From: Bacteroidales bacterium
Lineage (GTDB): Bacteria; Bacteroidota; Bacteroidia; Bacteroidales; P3
NCBI GenBank assembly: GCA_017616895.1
Contig: JAFZXE010000012.1
Coordinates: 62,001-126,000 of the forward strand
Direction of reading: 5' to 3'
DNA: 64,000 nt
The notes under the pieces are model-generated. The model had not been told where the DNA came from. It made no database searches and was given only the letters and a program-made list of their open reading frames with translations. A program made the translations under genes and the position numbers. This document shows, one piece after another, positions 8,428 to 17,217 of the stretch. Every line of letters starts with the position of its first letter. Positions within the stretch are counted from its first letter, which is position 1.

Positions 8428-9204
8428 TTATTTGCCTTGAAATTTGACTTCTTCCTTGTTAAGGAAAGCGTGCATGCCGTTCTTTTGGTCTTCGGTGGCG
8501 AAGCATTTGCCGAACATGCGGTTCTCGTATGCGATGGCTTCGTCGGCTGGCAGGTCGTATTCGGCTTCGATACACTCTTTGGCGTATTTCAACGCTATCG
8601 GAGCGTTGGCGCTGATGGTCTTTGCCAGTTTCATGGCTTGTGCCATTAGCTCGTCCTGCTCATATACGGCGTTCACAAGACCTATGCGCAGTGCTTCATC
8701 GGATTTAATGGGTTTGCCGCTGTAGATTAGCTGCTTTGCCATACCCATTCCAACCAGTTTGGCCAAACGGTAGGTGCCGGAAAATCCCGGTATGATACCC
8801 AACCCAACTTCGGGCTGTCCGAATCTTGCGTTCGAAGAACAAATTCGGATGTCGCAAGCCATCGCAATCTCGCAGCCTCCCCCCAGAGCATAGCCGTTCA
8901 CTGCAGCAATCACGGGTATGGGGAGCTTTTCTATCTTGCGGAATACGTCGGCTCCGCGTTTGCCGAACTCGAAGCCCTCTTGCTCGTTGAGGATTGACAT
9001 CTCGGAGATGTCGGCGCCCGCTACAAACGACTTATCGCCGTCACCGGTGATGATGAGCACACGAATCGAGCTGTCGAAGTTGTCGATGAAGTGTCCCAGT
9101 TCGTTCAGCAGCGCGCTGTTGAGCGCGTTGAGCGACTTCGGCGCGGAGAGGGTTAAGACGCATATTCCGTCATTACATTCTGTTTTAAGGTATGTGTATT
9201 GCAT
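8428..9204 (-). CDS. crt: Enoyl-CoA hydratase / crotonase
   Basis: Start taken at ATG 9204 (MQYTYLKTE), 258 residues, since the upstream residues of the open frame overlap the promoter. A crotonase-fold hydratase with the oxyanion-hole segments FVAGADISEM and NGYALGGGCEIAMACDIRI, and the catalytic glutamates in FGQPEVGLGIIPGFSGT. Paired with hbd, it most likely dehydrates 3-hydroxybutyryl-CoA to crotonyl-CoA; substrate chain length cannot be read from sequence. Confidence 0.93.
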   Translation of the reverse strand: MQYTYLKTECNDGICVLTLSAPKSLNALNSALLNELGHFIDNFDSSIRVLIITGDGDKSFVAGADISEMSILNEQEGFEFGKRGADVFRKIEKLPIPVIAAVNGYALGGGCEIAMACDIRICSSNARFGQPEVGLGIIPGFSGTYRLAKLVGMGMAKQLIYSGKPIKSDEALRIGLVNAVYEQDELMAQAMKLAKTISANAPIALKYAKECIEAEYDLPADEAIAYENRMFGKCFATEDQKNGMHAFLNKEEVKFQGK

Positions 9205-9234
9205 AGTCTTTTTAGAGTTTCTTGAAACGAATTG

Positions 9235-9262
9235 CAAAGATAATTATTTTTAGTAAAACAAA
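9235..9262 (-). promoter_or_regulatory. Probable promoter of crt-hbd
   Basis: On the minus strand TATCTTTG (9242-9235) matches the Bacteroidota -7 consensus TAnnTTTG. A TTTG lies 16 bp upstream (9262-9259), slightly closer than the usual 19-21. The crt ATG is about 30 bp downstream. Confidence 0.6.
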
Positions 9263-9295
9263 CGCATTTCGTAATAACTTTATTTGCGAATAAGC

Positions 9296-9333
9296 AAAAA
9301 AGACGAGCCGCAGAATATCGGCTCGTCTTTTTT
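9296..9333 (-). terminator. Intrinsic terminator of the exbB-exbD operon
   Basis: AAAAAAGACGAGCCG and CGGCTCGTCTTTTTT pair around an 8-nt loop. The site is 40 bp beyond the last exbD stop codon on the minus strand, with T-runs on both strands. Confidence 0.9.
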
Positions 9334-9372
9334 CAATTAAGTTAGGACTTGTGTCCTACAGAAGGTTCATCG

Positions 9373-9843
9373 TTATTTGCGTTCGCCTTTGCGGGCGTTG
9401 TAGAAGATACGGAAGGCACCGGCCTGACGCAGCTCCTGCTTGATGTCGCTCACCAGACCCATCTTGACGGCCATGTCGGCTTTGATGGCGGTGGTGATGT
9501 ACTGACGGTCGGCAGGTGAGCGGTCGGCGCGCTCGAGCTCAACCCACTGAGAGATGTCCGACACGTCGGCTATCATGTCGTTGAGCTGGATACGCGGCTC
9601 TTTACCGTATTTCGACTGGTACTGGTCCATCGGTACTCCGATGTTGATGTAACTCACAAGGCTTTTCTTCTCCAACTTGCTGGTTTCTGTACCTTGAGGC
9701 ACCTGTATTTTCACATACAGCGAGCTCTCACGCATAGTTGTGATAACCATGAAGAAGAACAACAGCATGAAGATGATGTCTGACATTGAGCCCATGTTGA
9801 GAGCCGGAGTCTCTTTTGCTTTCTTACCTGTAAATCTTGCCAT
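9373..9843 (-). CDS. exbD: ExbD/TolR-family biopolymer transport protein (second copy)
   Basis: 156 residues with the ExbD layout: a short cytoplasmic start, one membrane helix at about 20-38 (MGSMSDIIFMLLFFFMVITTM, containing the proton-path Asp in MSDI) and a periplasmic domain. It works with an ExbB channel to pass proton-motive force to outer-membrane transporters through TonB, or to related machines. It starts 2 bp after the first exbD. Two ExbD paralogues in one operon is common in this phylum and suggests heteromeric rods. Confidence 0.93.
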   Translation of the reverse strand: MARFTGKKAKETPALNMGSMSDIIFMLLFFFMVITTMRESSLYVKIQVPQGTETSKLEKKSLVSYINIGVPMDQYQSKYGKEPRIQLNDMIADVSDISQWVELERADRSPADRQYITTAIKADMAVKMGLVSDIKQELRQAGAFRIFYNARKGERK

Positions 9844-9845
9844 GG

Positions 9846-10424
9846 TTAGTTCCCTCCTACGTTTTTAGGCTCGGCCTCGGATATTGCGATAGGAATGGCT
9901 TTGTCGATAGCATCACGCTGTTGATTGTTGATGTCGGCATATCCTTTTCCGAATTTATCCTTTGAGAGGTCGTTGCGCATCTCGTTAATAGCTGCTGTGA
10001 GTTCGTTCTGCACCTGGATATACATGTCGTACGAGGTACCGCGGTCGTTCTGCAGGGAGATAATACCCTTCGACACGGGATAGGTTCCACCAAAACCTTC
10101 GATATATACATCCTCTTTTTCGGGCAGATTGTCTTTGTCTTGCGGATTGCCCAAAAACTCCTTGGCTCTATCCTTCAGGTCGCGTACATCTCCGATTTCA
10201 CCGTTGAACAACAGTCTGTCTTTGCTGTTGATTTTCACGATGAAGATGTTACGCTCACGCACCTCAGGCGGTTTGTCCTGGTTGGGCGGCAGTGGCGGAG
10301 GCAGTCGTCTTGCTATACCTTGGTCCGTGTTGATGCTTGAGGTCAACAGGAAGAAGGTCAACAGCAGGAACGAGATGTCGGCCATCGAGCTGGTGTTCAA
10401 TCCTGGTGTTTTTCTTTTACCCAT
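9846..10424 (-). CDS. exbD: ExbD/TolR-family biopolymer transport protein (first copy)
   Basis: 192 residues. A single membrane helix with the Asp in SSMADISFLLLTFFLLTSS is followed by a proline-rich stretch (RRLPPPLPPNQDKPP) and a periplasmic domain longer than in the second copy. Same family role as its neighbour: it converts proton flow into periplasmic work with ExbB. The proline-rich neck after the membrane helix is typical of the longer Bacteroidota ExbD type. 120 bp separate it from the small membrane protein upstream; that spacer carries TTTCAACC-type repeats. Confidence 0.92.
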   Translation of the reverse strand: MGKRKTPGLNTSSMADISFLLLTFFLLTSSINTDQGIARRLPPPLPPNQDKPPEVRERNIFIVKINSKDRLLFNGEIGDVRDLKDRAKEFLGNPQDKDNLPEKEDVYIEGFGGTYPVSKGIISLQNDRGTSYDMYIQVQNELTAAINEMRNDLSKDKFGKGYADINNQQRDAIDKAIPIAISEAEPKNVGGN

Positions 10425-10544
10425 ATTGAGAAAAGTTTTAAGGGTTAAAAAGGTTTTAGGGGTTTCAAAGGTTTCGGGTGTTAATTCCTTTTCAACCTTT
10501 CAAGCGAAGCGAACTTTTTCAACCTTTTCAACATTAAAATTGTC
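10425..10544. repeat. Degenerate repeat array within the exb operon
   Basis: Short words of the type GGTTTYAAAGG at 10431-10482 and TTTTCAACCTTT at 10488-10533 fill the whole space between the small membrane gene and exbD. The word AAGCGAAGCG is embedded here (10503-10512) and recurs in the gap at 16.7-17.6 kb. Confidence 0.65.
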
Positions 10545-10967
10545 TTATTTCTTAAAAAATTTGGCGACTTCGACATAGATGATGGCGAGCACCGACAATG
10601 CAAACAGCACGTATGTGGTGATGCATGCGGTTCCAACCAGTTTCGAAGTACCCTCTGTTGCTCCGTTCTTTTCAAGGAAAACGGGGCTGACGTCGTTACC
10701 TTTCGAAATCAGGAATGCTACGAGCACGAGTGCTGCCAATATTCCGATTCCGATGAGGAACTTCCAGCCTTTACCCTTGATGATGCGCATGACAAGGAAT
10801 CCCAGAATGGCACATCCGCTGACGGCGATGAAAGCGATGAGCATCCAGAATGCTGTGTCGAAGAACGCTGCGCTGCCTTTCATTGCGAACAGTATGGCGA
10901 AGATTGAGCCGATGATCGCTAAGCAGAGGCAGACTATCGTTATAAGTTTATCTGTTTTCTCTTTCAT
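10545..10967 (-). CDS. Small four-helix membrane protein of the exb operon
   Basis: 140 residues with four hydrophobic helices (about 8-29, 38-60, 69-88, 112-134) and a short loop of mixed charge before the last. It sits between the ExbB-like and ExbD-like genes on the same strand, a position where Bacteroidota operons often carry a small conserved membrane protein of unknown function. A role in assembling or gating the proton channel is a guess from position only. Confidence 0.75.
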   Translation of the reverse strand: MKEKTDKLITIVCLCLAIIGSIFAILFAMKGSAAFFDTAFWMLIAFIAVSGCAILGFLVMRIIKGKGWKFLIGIGILAALVLVAFLISKGNDVSPVFLEKNGATEGTSKLVGTACITTYVLFALSVLAIIYVEVAKFFKK

Positions 10968-11018
10968 AATAGTTCAAGGATTTTTTGTTCTACAATTAGT
11001 TTCTACTCCTCGACACTA

Positions 11019-11843
11019 TTATTTCTGATGTTTCACGAGGATGTCCATGAATGCTATGGAACCATCTTCCATCTGGGCAACAAGGCTCTCGATTTTGGTG
11101 ATGAGGTAGTTGTAGAAAATCTGAAGGATGATAGCAACGATAAGACCGAACACGGTGGTCAACAGAGCGACCTTCATACCGCCAGCCACAACCGTCGGGC
11201 TGATATCACCGGCTGCTTCGATAGCGTCGAATGCGGCGACCATACCGATAACCGTACCGAGGAATCCGAATGAAGGAGCCAGAGCGATGAACAGGGCAAT
11301 CCAGGTCATGTTGCTCTCCAGGCGTGCCATCTGGACACCACCGTAAGAGGTAACAGCTTTCTCTACATTGTCAAGACCTGAGTTGATACGGTCGAGACCC
11401 TGATAGAAGATGCTGGCCACGGGGCCGCGGGTGTTGCGGCAGAGTTCCTTTGCACCGTCATAGTTGCCGTTCTTAACATTGTCCTCGATGCCGTCGAGAA
11501 GTTTCTTGACATTGGTGGTGGACATGTTCAGATAGAGTATGCGCTCGATAACGAGGGCCATACCGAGAATGAGGCAGAGGAGCACGGGGGTCATCCAGCC
11601 TGCACCGCCTTCGATGTATTTTTCTTTCAGAACCTGGTGGAAGGACTTGGTGGTCTCTTCGGCTGCCACTTCTTCGGTAGCTTCTTCTGCGACTGCCTCG
11701 TCAACGGCGGGTGCTGCAGTTTCGTCAACTTGTTCGGTTGCGTTGGGGTCAGGTGCAGCGGCTGCATCCTGCGCTTTCAGTCCATTGAAATTGGAGAATG
11801 TCAACAATCCTACGATTGACATCAAAGCGATTACTTTTTTCAT
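11019..11843 (-). CDS. exbB: MotA/TolQ/ExbB proton channel family protein
   Basis: 274 residues. An N-terminal hydrophobic segment is followed by an Ala/Glu-rich spacer (about 25-65: repeated acidic and alanine residues), then three membrane helices (about 80-100, 180-205, 222-250), with GFLGTVIGMVAAF and VAGGMKVALLTTVFGLIVAI typical of the ExbB/TolQ pore. It forms the proton channel with the two ExbD proteins downstream. It is the first gene of the operon. A -7 box lies at 11906-11913. Confidence 0.94.
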   Translation of the reverse strand: MKKVIALMSIVGLLTFSNFNGLKAQDAAAAPDPNATEQVDETAAPAVDEAVAEEATEEVAAEETTKSFHQVLKEKYIEGGAGWMTPVLLCLILGMALVIERILYLNMSTTNVKKLLDGIEDNVKNGNYDGAKELCRNTRGPVASIFYQGLDRINSGLDNVEKAVTSYGGVQMARLESNMTWIALFIALAPSFGFLGTVIGMVAAFDAIEAAGDISPTVVAGGMKVALLTTVFGLIVAIILQIFYNYLITKIESLVAQMEDGSIAFMDILVKHQK

Positions 11844-11905
11844 AACTGTTTAGTGTGTTAATTATTAATTAGTTGTTAATTTTGCTTTTTTTAGCGTTAT
11901 GAGTG

Positions 11906-11913
11906 CAAATATA
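11906..11913 (-). promoter_or_regulatory. Promoter -7 box upstream of exbB
   Basis: TATATTTG on the minus strand matches TAnnTTTG about 65 bp before the exbB start. No exact TTTG lies at the expected -33 position, so only the -7 element is supported. Confidence 0.5.
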
Positions 11914-11976
11914 CTTTATTTTTTGATAAAAGTGTAATTTTTTCTCTTTTTTGTTTTCCAGCCTACTCCGAAGATG

Positions 11977-12948
11977 CTATTTTTTTCTCCCCGACAGCGT
12001 TTCCAGCAGCTCTCTCAATGGCTTTTTTCTGTCGTCAGGTACATCCACTCCATCCAGCTCTTCGTATGCCTGCGTTAGTAGCTGTACTGTCTTTTCTTCC
12101 GCTGCTTTTCTCACGCCGAGTGTGTCATACAGCTTTAATATCTCTCCGACTGTGCGTGCGTCGTGCTCTGGGGTGTCATAACGTTGCTGCAAATATTCTC
12201 TCTCTCCCTCGGGACACAACTCCAGCGCTTTCAGTATCATGTAGGTCTTTTTATGGTCGCGTATGTCCTGCCCGACGGGTTTCCCCAGCGTTCCTTCGTC
12301 TGAGTAGGCATCCAGTATGTCGTCCTGTATCTGGAACGCAAGCCCCATATTTATGCCGCAGTCGTATATCTTTTGCAGCGACACTCGGTCGGCGCCTGCA
12401 TACATCGCGCCGATCTTCATGGCTCCGGCCAGCAGCACGGCGGTCTTTTTTCTTATCATCATCATGTATTCGTCCAGCGTGACGTCGTTCCGCCTTTCGA
12501 AGTTCATGTCGTACTGCTGCCCTTCGCACACCTCTATCGCCGTCTCGTTGAAACAGTCCAGTATCTCGCGCAGCCCGTCGTGCGGCTCTCTCAGAAAGTA
12601 TCTCCAGGCGAGTGCATACATCGTGTCGCCCGACAGTATTGCCGTGTTCTCGTCCCACTTCGTCCACACCGTCGGCTTTCCTCGTCTCAGGGGCGACTTG
12701 TCCATCACGTCGTCGTGAAGCAGGGTGAAGTTGTGGAATGTCTCGATGCCGAGTGCCGCTCCTCTGGTTTTGGTCGTGTCGCCGCCCATCATCTGGTTTG
12801 TAGCCATCAGCAATGCCGGTCTCAACCTCTTTCCGCCTAGACGCAGCGTATAGTCTATTGGCTCGTACAGCTCTGTGGGCTCATACAGGAATTGTTCCTC
12901 GTCAAACAGCTTCCGCACATCTTCCATTATCTCTTTCAGATTCTGCAT
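11977..12948 (-). CDS. Polyprenyl (isoprenoid) diphosphate synthase
   Basis: Start taken at ATG 12948 (MQNLKEIMEDV), 323 residues. Trans-prenyl transferase with the first Asp-rich motif LLHDDVMD and the second FQIQDDILD, and the GGKRLRP substrate-binding segment near the N-terminus. It condenses isopentenyl diphosphate onto an allylic primer; chain length (farnesyl, geranylgeranyl or longer) depends on residues before the first Asp-rich motif and is not assigned here. It follows tamL by 24 bp. Confidence 0.92.
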   Translation of the reverse strand: MQNLKEIMEDVRKLFDEEQFLYEPTELYEPIDYTLRLGGKRLRPALLMATNQMMGGDTTKTRGAALGIETFHNFTLLHDDVMDKSPLRRGKPTVWTKWDENTAILSGDTMYALAWRYFLREPHDGLREILDCFNETAIEVCEGQQYDMNFERRNDVTLDEYMMMIRKKTAVLLAGAMKIGAMYAGADRVSLQKIYDCGINMGLAFQIQDDILDAYSDEGTLGKPVGQDIRDHKKTYMILKALELCPEGEREYLQQRYDTPEHDARTVGEILKLYDTLGVRKAAEEKTVQLLTQAYEELDGVDVPDDRKKPLRELLETLSGRKK

Positions 12949-12972
12949 ATCGTGTAATTTGGGAATAAACAA

Positions 12973-15369
12973 TCAAAACGGATAGTCGAAACCGAAGTTC
13001 GTTACAATACTGCTGAATTTCCAATGTTCGGGTCTCCAGCGGTATTCTTTGTTGTAGCCTGGGTCGTAAATGGGCAGGCCGAAGTCCAGTCGCAGCGTAA
13101 GTATCGAGATGTTGGCTCTGATGCCTATGCCGGCACCGATGGCCATGCTTCTGAACATGTTATTGAATCGGAACTCTCCATCGGGAAACTCCTCGCTCTT
13201 GTGTATGAGCCACACGTTTCCGATGTCGGCAAATATTGCTCCCTCAAGCACCCACGCTATCGGGAACCGCTGTTCCAGGTTTATCACCATCGTCATGTCG
13301 CCCATCTTCTCGAGCATACCGCCGTCGTTGCCGTTATAGCATCCGGGGCCGAGTCGTCTCAGCTGCCACGCTCTCATCGTGGTCGGACCGCCGCCGAAGA
13401 AGGCCTTCTCGTATGGCATCAGACTCGAGTTGGCGTAGGGGAGGCCCACGCCGAGCATAAACCGGCTTACAAATGTCGATTTCTTGCCCCAGTAGAAGTA
13501 GTTCTTGTATTCAATCGATGCGCGGGCATACTGCGAATAGGGCACTCCCCATACCTTCCTGATTCCGTTCTCGTCAACGGGTCCGTTCACCGCAAGGCTC
13601 AGCCCGTGTATCAGGTTGCCTGCCGTCTCGGCGGTCAGGTGTACGTAGTGGAAGTTCTGGCGGCTTCCGATGTTTTGTGTGCTATAGACGTAGTCGTACC
13701 TCGCGTCCATGATAAAGTGGTCGCTGTATTGGTATTTCAGCCTCAGGTCTGAAAGGGCGTTCAGTCGCGATACCAGCGCGGGGTCGAGGTTGAAGAACTT
13801 CACAAAGGTCAGCTCTATCGGTATCAACTGGTTTCTCGCCCTGCGGCTGTGTGTCCAGGTGTATGCCAGCGACGTGTTGGCCGGGAATCTCTCGTAGTAG
13901 GGTCTGTATTGGTAGCTGCCGCCAATAGTGAACACCGTGTGAGGCCTCATACGCTGCCACACTATGTTTCCCGTGAACGGCAGCAGGAAGTTGGGTATGT
14001 CGAGCGATATGTTGAGTCCTCCCTCGAATGCCGAGAATGCGTCCCTGAATTTCAGCGCTTTGTTCGTGAACACCAACTTCGGAAGCTCCAGCAGCAGCGA
14101 CCCCTCAACCTTCAGTATCTCGGCTCCGCCAAAAAGGTTCTTGTTCTGGTAGGCTAGCGTCGTTTCCAATCCGAAGTTGCCGCTTGTGAAGAAGTTACGG
14201 TTCTCCTTCGTGCCCAGCGACGACGCGTTGTTCACCTCGAGCGAGACGCTGAACCGCCTTTGGTCTGACCGCATGAGCCTCACCGTTGCGTCGAGCAGCT
14301 TCACCTCGTCGGTGCTGTTTGGCGACTCGTTGTATTTTATGTCTATGTATTTGAAGTTCCTCAGGCTCAGGAGCGAGTTGTAGCTGTTTGTCGAGTTCTG
14401 CGGGCGGTAGCGCTGGTTGTGGAACAGCGTCAGCGCTCGGCTTATCGTGCTGGGCCTTATCTCCATCTTCTTTGCGGAGTGCAGGAAGGTGTAGTTTGTC
14501 GTGAAGTGCTTCGTCTTGTAGGTGTATATCGTCGTGTCCGTCGCCTCCTCGTTTGCCGACACCTCGGGGTAGATGTATATGTTGTCCATCCGGTGCACCT
14601 TCAGGCTCTTCTTCTCGCCGTCAGCGCCTTTCGGCATGTGGAGTATGGTGGTCACCGTAAGCCCGTGGTTGCCGTAGTCGGTCGTATCGACCACAAACGT
14701 CACCAGCTCTTTCGATGCCGTGTAGTATCCTTCGTTCAGCAGGTTCTCATACAGTCTTGTACGCTCTTTCGTCAGGTTCTCTCGGTCATACAGGTCTCCC
14801 TCTTTCACATACGAGTATTCCTTCCATTTCTCCATCAGCTCGGTCAGCGCCGTGTCTTCGCTGTATGTGAACGTCTTCTCTATGTGGAATCGCGGCGTCG
14901 CCTTGATTTTGTACTCTATCGTGATGTTCCGCTTTTTTATCTTCACCGTGTCGAAGGTGACGTCCGACTTGAAGCATCCTTTCGAGTCCATCAGTCCTTC
15001 CAGCTGTGAAACCGTCATCCGTGCGTCGTTCTCGCTATAAACCACCGGCGCCTGTCCTTTTTTCCTCAGCCAGCGGTTTATGCCTTTGCTCTTCTTCGGG
15101 CTCGACAGCGTATATACCCACAGCTTGAACCTTATCGGGTCTATCCCCAGCACCTTCGAGTTGGGCTTCTGCCTTGCGTATTTCTTCTTCGCACCCGTCG
15201 CCTCCTTCACCTCTTTGGTCACCTTGCTGCTGTCAGCCATCTCCACACGGTACTTGTTCTTGTACAGCACCAGCTCGTCGTCCTTCAGAAACCGCTCCAC
15301 CTTGCACGAACTCATGCACATCACCACCGCTGTCAGCAGCAGAACCGTAATATATCTCTTTGCGCTCAG
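12973..15369 (-). CDS. tamL: TamL-type outer-membrane lipoprotein of the BamA/TamA superfamily
   Basis: The conventional starts (GTG 15327) would cut the signal peptide. Reading the same frame back to a CTG at 15369 gives MSAKRYITVLLLTAVVMCMSSC, a complete lipoprotein signal with lipobox SSC, and 798 residues. That CTG overlaps the waaA stop as CTGA. POTRA-like regions fill about 110-330; a 16-strand Omp85 barrel fills the C-terminal half, with GGPTTMRAWQLRRLGPG as the conserved loop motif (GG..RG/W..R) and a terminal aromatic DYPF. Bacteroidota TamL works with TamB in outer-membrane biogenesis. The CTG start is inferred. Confidence 0.85.
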   Translation of the reverse strand: MSAKRYITVLLLTAVVMCMSSCKVERFLKDDELVLYKNKYRVEMADSSKVTKEVKEATGAKKKYARQKPNSKVLGIDPIRFKLWVYTLSSPKKSKGINRWLRKKGQAPVVYSENDARMTVSQLEGLMDSKGCFKSDVTFDTVKIKKRNITIEYKIKATPRFHIEKTFTYSEDTALTELMEKWKEYSYVKEGDLYDRENLTKERTRLYENLLNEGYYTASKELVTFVVDTTDYGNHGLTVTTILHMPKGADGEKKSLKVHRMDNIYIYPEVSANEEATDTTIYTYKTKHFTTNYTFLHSAKKMEIRPSTISRALTLFHNQRYRPQNSTNSYNSLLSLRNFKYIDIKYNESPNSTDEVKLLDATVRLMRSDQRRFSVSLEVNNASSLGTKENRNFFTSGNFGLETTLAYQNKNLFGGAEILKVEGSLLLELPKLVFTNKALKFRDAFSAFEGGLNISLDIPNFLLPFTGNIVWQRMRPHTVFTIGGSYQYRPYYERFPANTSLAYTWTHSRRARNQLIPIELTFVKFFNLDPALVSRLNALSDLRLKYQYSDHFIMDARYDYVYSTQNIGSRQNFHYVHLTAETAGNLIHGLSLAVNGPVDENGIRKVWGVPYSQYARASIEYKNYFYWGKKSTFVSRFMLGVGLPYANSSLMPYEKAFFGGGPTTMRAWQLRRLGPGCYNGNDGGMLEKMGDMTMVINLEQRFPIAWVLEGAIFADIGNVWLIHKSEEFPDGEFRFNNMFRSMAIGAGIGIRANISILTLRLDFGLPIYDPGYNKEYRWRPEHWKFSSIVTNFGFDYPF

Positions 15370-16622
15370 ACTTCCAGTAGTTTGTTAACGGTATCCATGA
15401 TTCTTTCCGTGCTGCCTATGTTCTCTGCCACATAGCGTCTGCACACCTCCGACGCCTTTTGTCTCTCCTTCTCGTCGCCCAGCAGCCTTTCCATCGCCTC
15501 CTTCAACTCCTCGTACCTGCTGTAACCCACTCCGCCGCCTAGCCTTATGATGTCCAGCGCCTCCTGAAACTTCCTGTGGTTAGGCCCGAACACCACCGGC
15601 ACGTCGTAGGTTATCGCCTCCAGTATGTTGTGTATCCCTCGTCCGAATCCGCCTCCAATGTACGCCACCTCTGCATAGCGGTATATCCGCGACAGCAGCC
15701 CTATGTTGTCTATTATCAGCACGTTCTTCCCCGTGATGTCAGTTTCTTCGTCCATCTGCGAGTATCTCACACACACCTCTTTGCCCATCAGCCGCTCTAT
15801 CCTCTCTATGTGGCTCTCCGATATCACATGCGGCGCCAGCACCAGCCGCAGTTCCCTTCCGCTCTCGTCCATATACCGTTTCAGCATCTCCTCGTCTGGC
15901 TCCCAGCTGCTTCCGGCCACAACGCGTCTTCCCGAGCCTCCTTCCACAAACCGCTCCACCTTTCTGTCCCCGTCGCTTCGCTGCGCAATCTCCCTCACTC
16001 GGTCAAACCGTGTGTCGCCGGCTCTTGAGCACCACTCCACTCCGCTCTCTTTCAGCAGCTTCAGCGACTCCTCGTTCTGCACGAATATATGGCTGAAACA
16101 CCTCAGCTGGCGTCTGAACCAACCTCCGTAGGGCTTGAAGAAATACTGGCTCTCTCTGAATATCGCCGAGAAGAGGAACGTCGGCACTCCGCGTTTCTGC
16201 AACTCTCTCAGCATGTTGAACCAAAAGTCGTACTTCACGAAAAACGCCACCGTCGGCCTAATCTTCTCCACCAGCCGCCGTGCGTTCCTCGGCGTGTCCA
16301 TCGGCAGGTAGGTCACCCTCTCCGCCTCGTCGTAGTCCTTCCTCACCTCGTAGCCCGACGGCGAGAAGAACGTTACCCACACCTTGTATTCCCCGTGCTC
16401 CTCCCTGAACCGCCTTATCACAGGCCTCGCCTGTTCAAACTCGCCCAGCGACGACACATGAAACCACGCCACCTTCCCATCCCTCACCGTCTCCGTCTCC
16501 CAAGCCTTGCGCCACCCGCTCGTCATCAGGCGTGCCTTCTCGTTGAAAGCCGACGCCACACCTATCCCCGCACCGTAAAGCGCGATGCCGATATTGTAGA
16601 AAGTGTGTGCCGGATGTCTCAA
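15366..16622 (-). CDS. waaA: 3-deoxy-D-manno-octulosonic acid (Kdo) transferase
   Basis: 418 residues. A GT30 glycosyltransferase that adds Kdo from CMP-Kdo to lipid IVA at the inner membrane. The N-terminal anchor (HPAHTFYNIGIALYGAGIG) is followed by WFHVSSLGEFEQARPVI with the catalytic Glu, FFVKYDFWFN, the GSSWEPDEE nucleotide-binding region and the FGPNHRKFQEA motif of the C-terminal domain. It ends by overlapping the probable CTG start of tamL by 4 bp. Confidence 0.95.
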   Translation of the reverse strand: MRHPAHTFYNIGIALYGAGIGVASAFNEKARLMTSGWRKAWETETVRDGKVAWFHVSSLGEFEQARPVIRRFREEHGEYKVWVTFFSPSGYEVRKDYDEAERVTYLPMDTPRNARRLVEKIRPTVAFFVKYDFWFNMLRELQKRGVPTFLFSAIFRESQYFFKPYGGWFRRQLRCFSHIFVQNEESLKLLKESGVEWCSRAGDTRFDRVREIAQRSDGDRKVERFVEGGSGRRVVAGSSWEPDEEMLKRYMDESGRELRLVLAPHVISESHIERIERLMGKEVCVRYSQMDEETDITGKNVLIIDNIGLLSRIYRYAEVAYIGGGFGRGIHNILEAITYDVPVVFGPNHRKFQEALDIIRLGGGVGYSRYEELKEAMERLLGDEKERQKASEVCRRYVAENIGSTERIMDTVNKLLEV

Positions 16623-16714
16623 GTCAATCGTTCCAAAACTAAGAAACTGATTTAATTTGATTGATGAATTTTATTATGGACATGGACGAGCAGATTTTTT
16701 ACCTTATCGAAGGC

Positions 16715-16829
16715 ATGAAGAAATGCCAGTGGCATTTCGATAGCGAAGCGGAGAACCCCAGGGTGTCCATTGTAACTGAGAGAAGGTATGAAGAAATGCC
16801 AGTGGCATTTCGATAGCGAAGCGGAGAAC
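16715..16829. repeat. 42-bp direct repeat, each unit containing a palindrome
   Basis: Two identical 42-bp copies (16715-16756 and 16788-16829) with a 73-bp period. Each contains the hairpin AAATGCCA-G-TGGCATTT followed by CGATAGCGAAGCGGAGAAC. Only two copies are present and the intervening 31 bp is unique. Confidence 0.9.
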
Positions 16830-16966
16830 AAGCCGTTCAGGTGCTTTAATAAAAACATTGAATTAAATTAAAACAGTTTCTAACTATATAACGCCAATCA
16901 CCCCTACAAATTGTGTCACCCATCCAGCGTTTTTAAAATAATGAATTAGCACCTTCCCATCCCTTC

Positions 16967-17083
16967 ACAACTTCACAACTTCACAACTTCACAACTTAAC
17001 AACTTAACAACTTCACCCCTTCACCCCTTCACAACTTCACATCTTCACCCCTTAACACCTTAACACCTTAACACCTTCCCCCC
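16967..17083. repeat. Array of degenerate 8-bp units (CTTMACMM)
   Basis: About fourteen consecutive 8-bp units such as CTTCACAA, CTTAACAA, CTTCACCC and CTTAACAC. The period is strictly 8 while the third to eighth positions vary between C and A. Confidence 0.85.
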
Positions 17084-17098
17084 GTTAACCATAGAGCC

Positions 17099-17217
17099 AC
17101 CTAGGCGTTACTTAGGAGAAACCTAGGAGGGGTATAGGAGGGGTAACGAAGGGGTATAGGAGGGGTAACGGCCTATATACGGAGTTGATACGGCTTTGAT
17201 ACGGCGTTGATACGGAT
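17099..17217. repeat. Array of 11-bp units in three sub-families, including four evenly spaced G tracts
   Basis: ACCTAGGCGTT, ACTTAGGAGAA and ACCTAGGAGGG (17099-17131) run into GGGGTATAGGA/GGGGTAACGAA alternating units whose GGGG tracts start at 17129, 17140, 17151 and 17162. After a 12-bp break come three TTGATACGGNN units (17185-17217). All have an 11-bp period. Confidence 0.85.

Noticed and set aside
7543-9204. Full butyrate pathway
   Set aside because: Only hbd and crt are present; thiolase, butyryl-CoA dehydrogenase and CoA transferase are absent from the window.
16715-16829. CRISPR with one spacer
   Set aside because: Only two 42-bp copies, no leader or cas genes, and the repeat contains a palindrome with flanks unlike CRISPR repeats.
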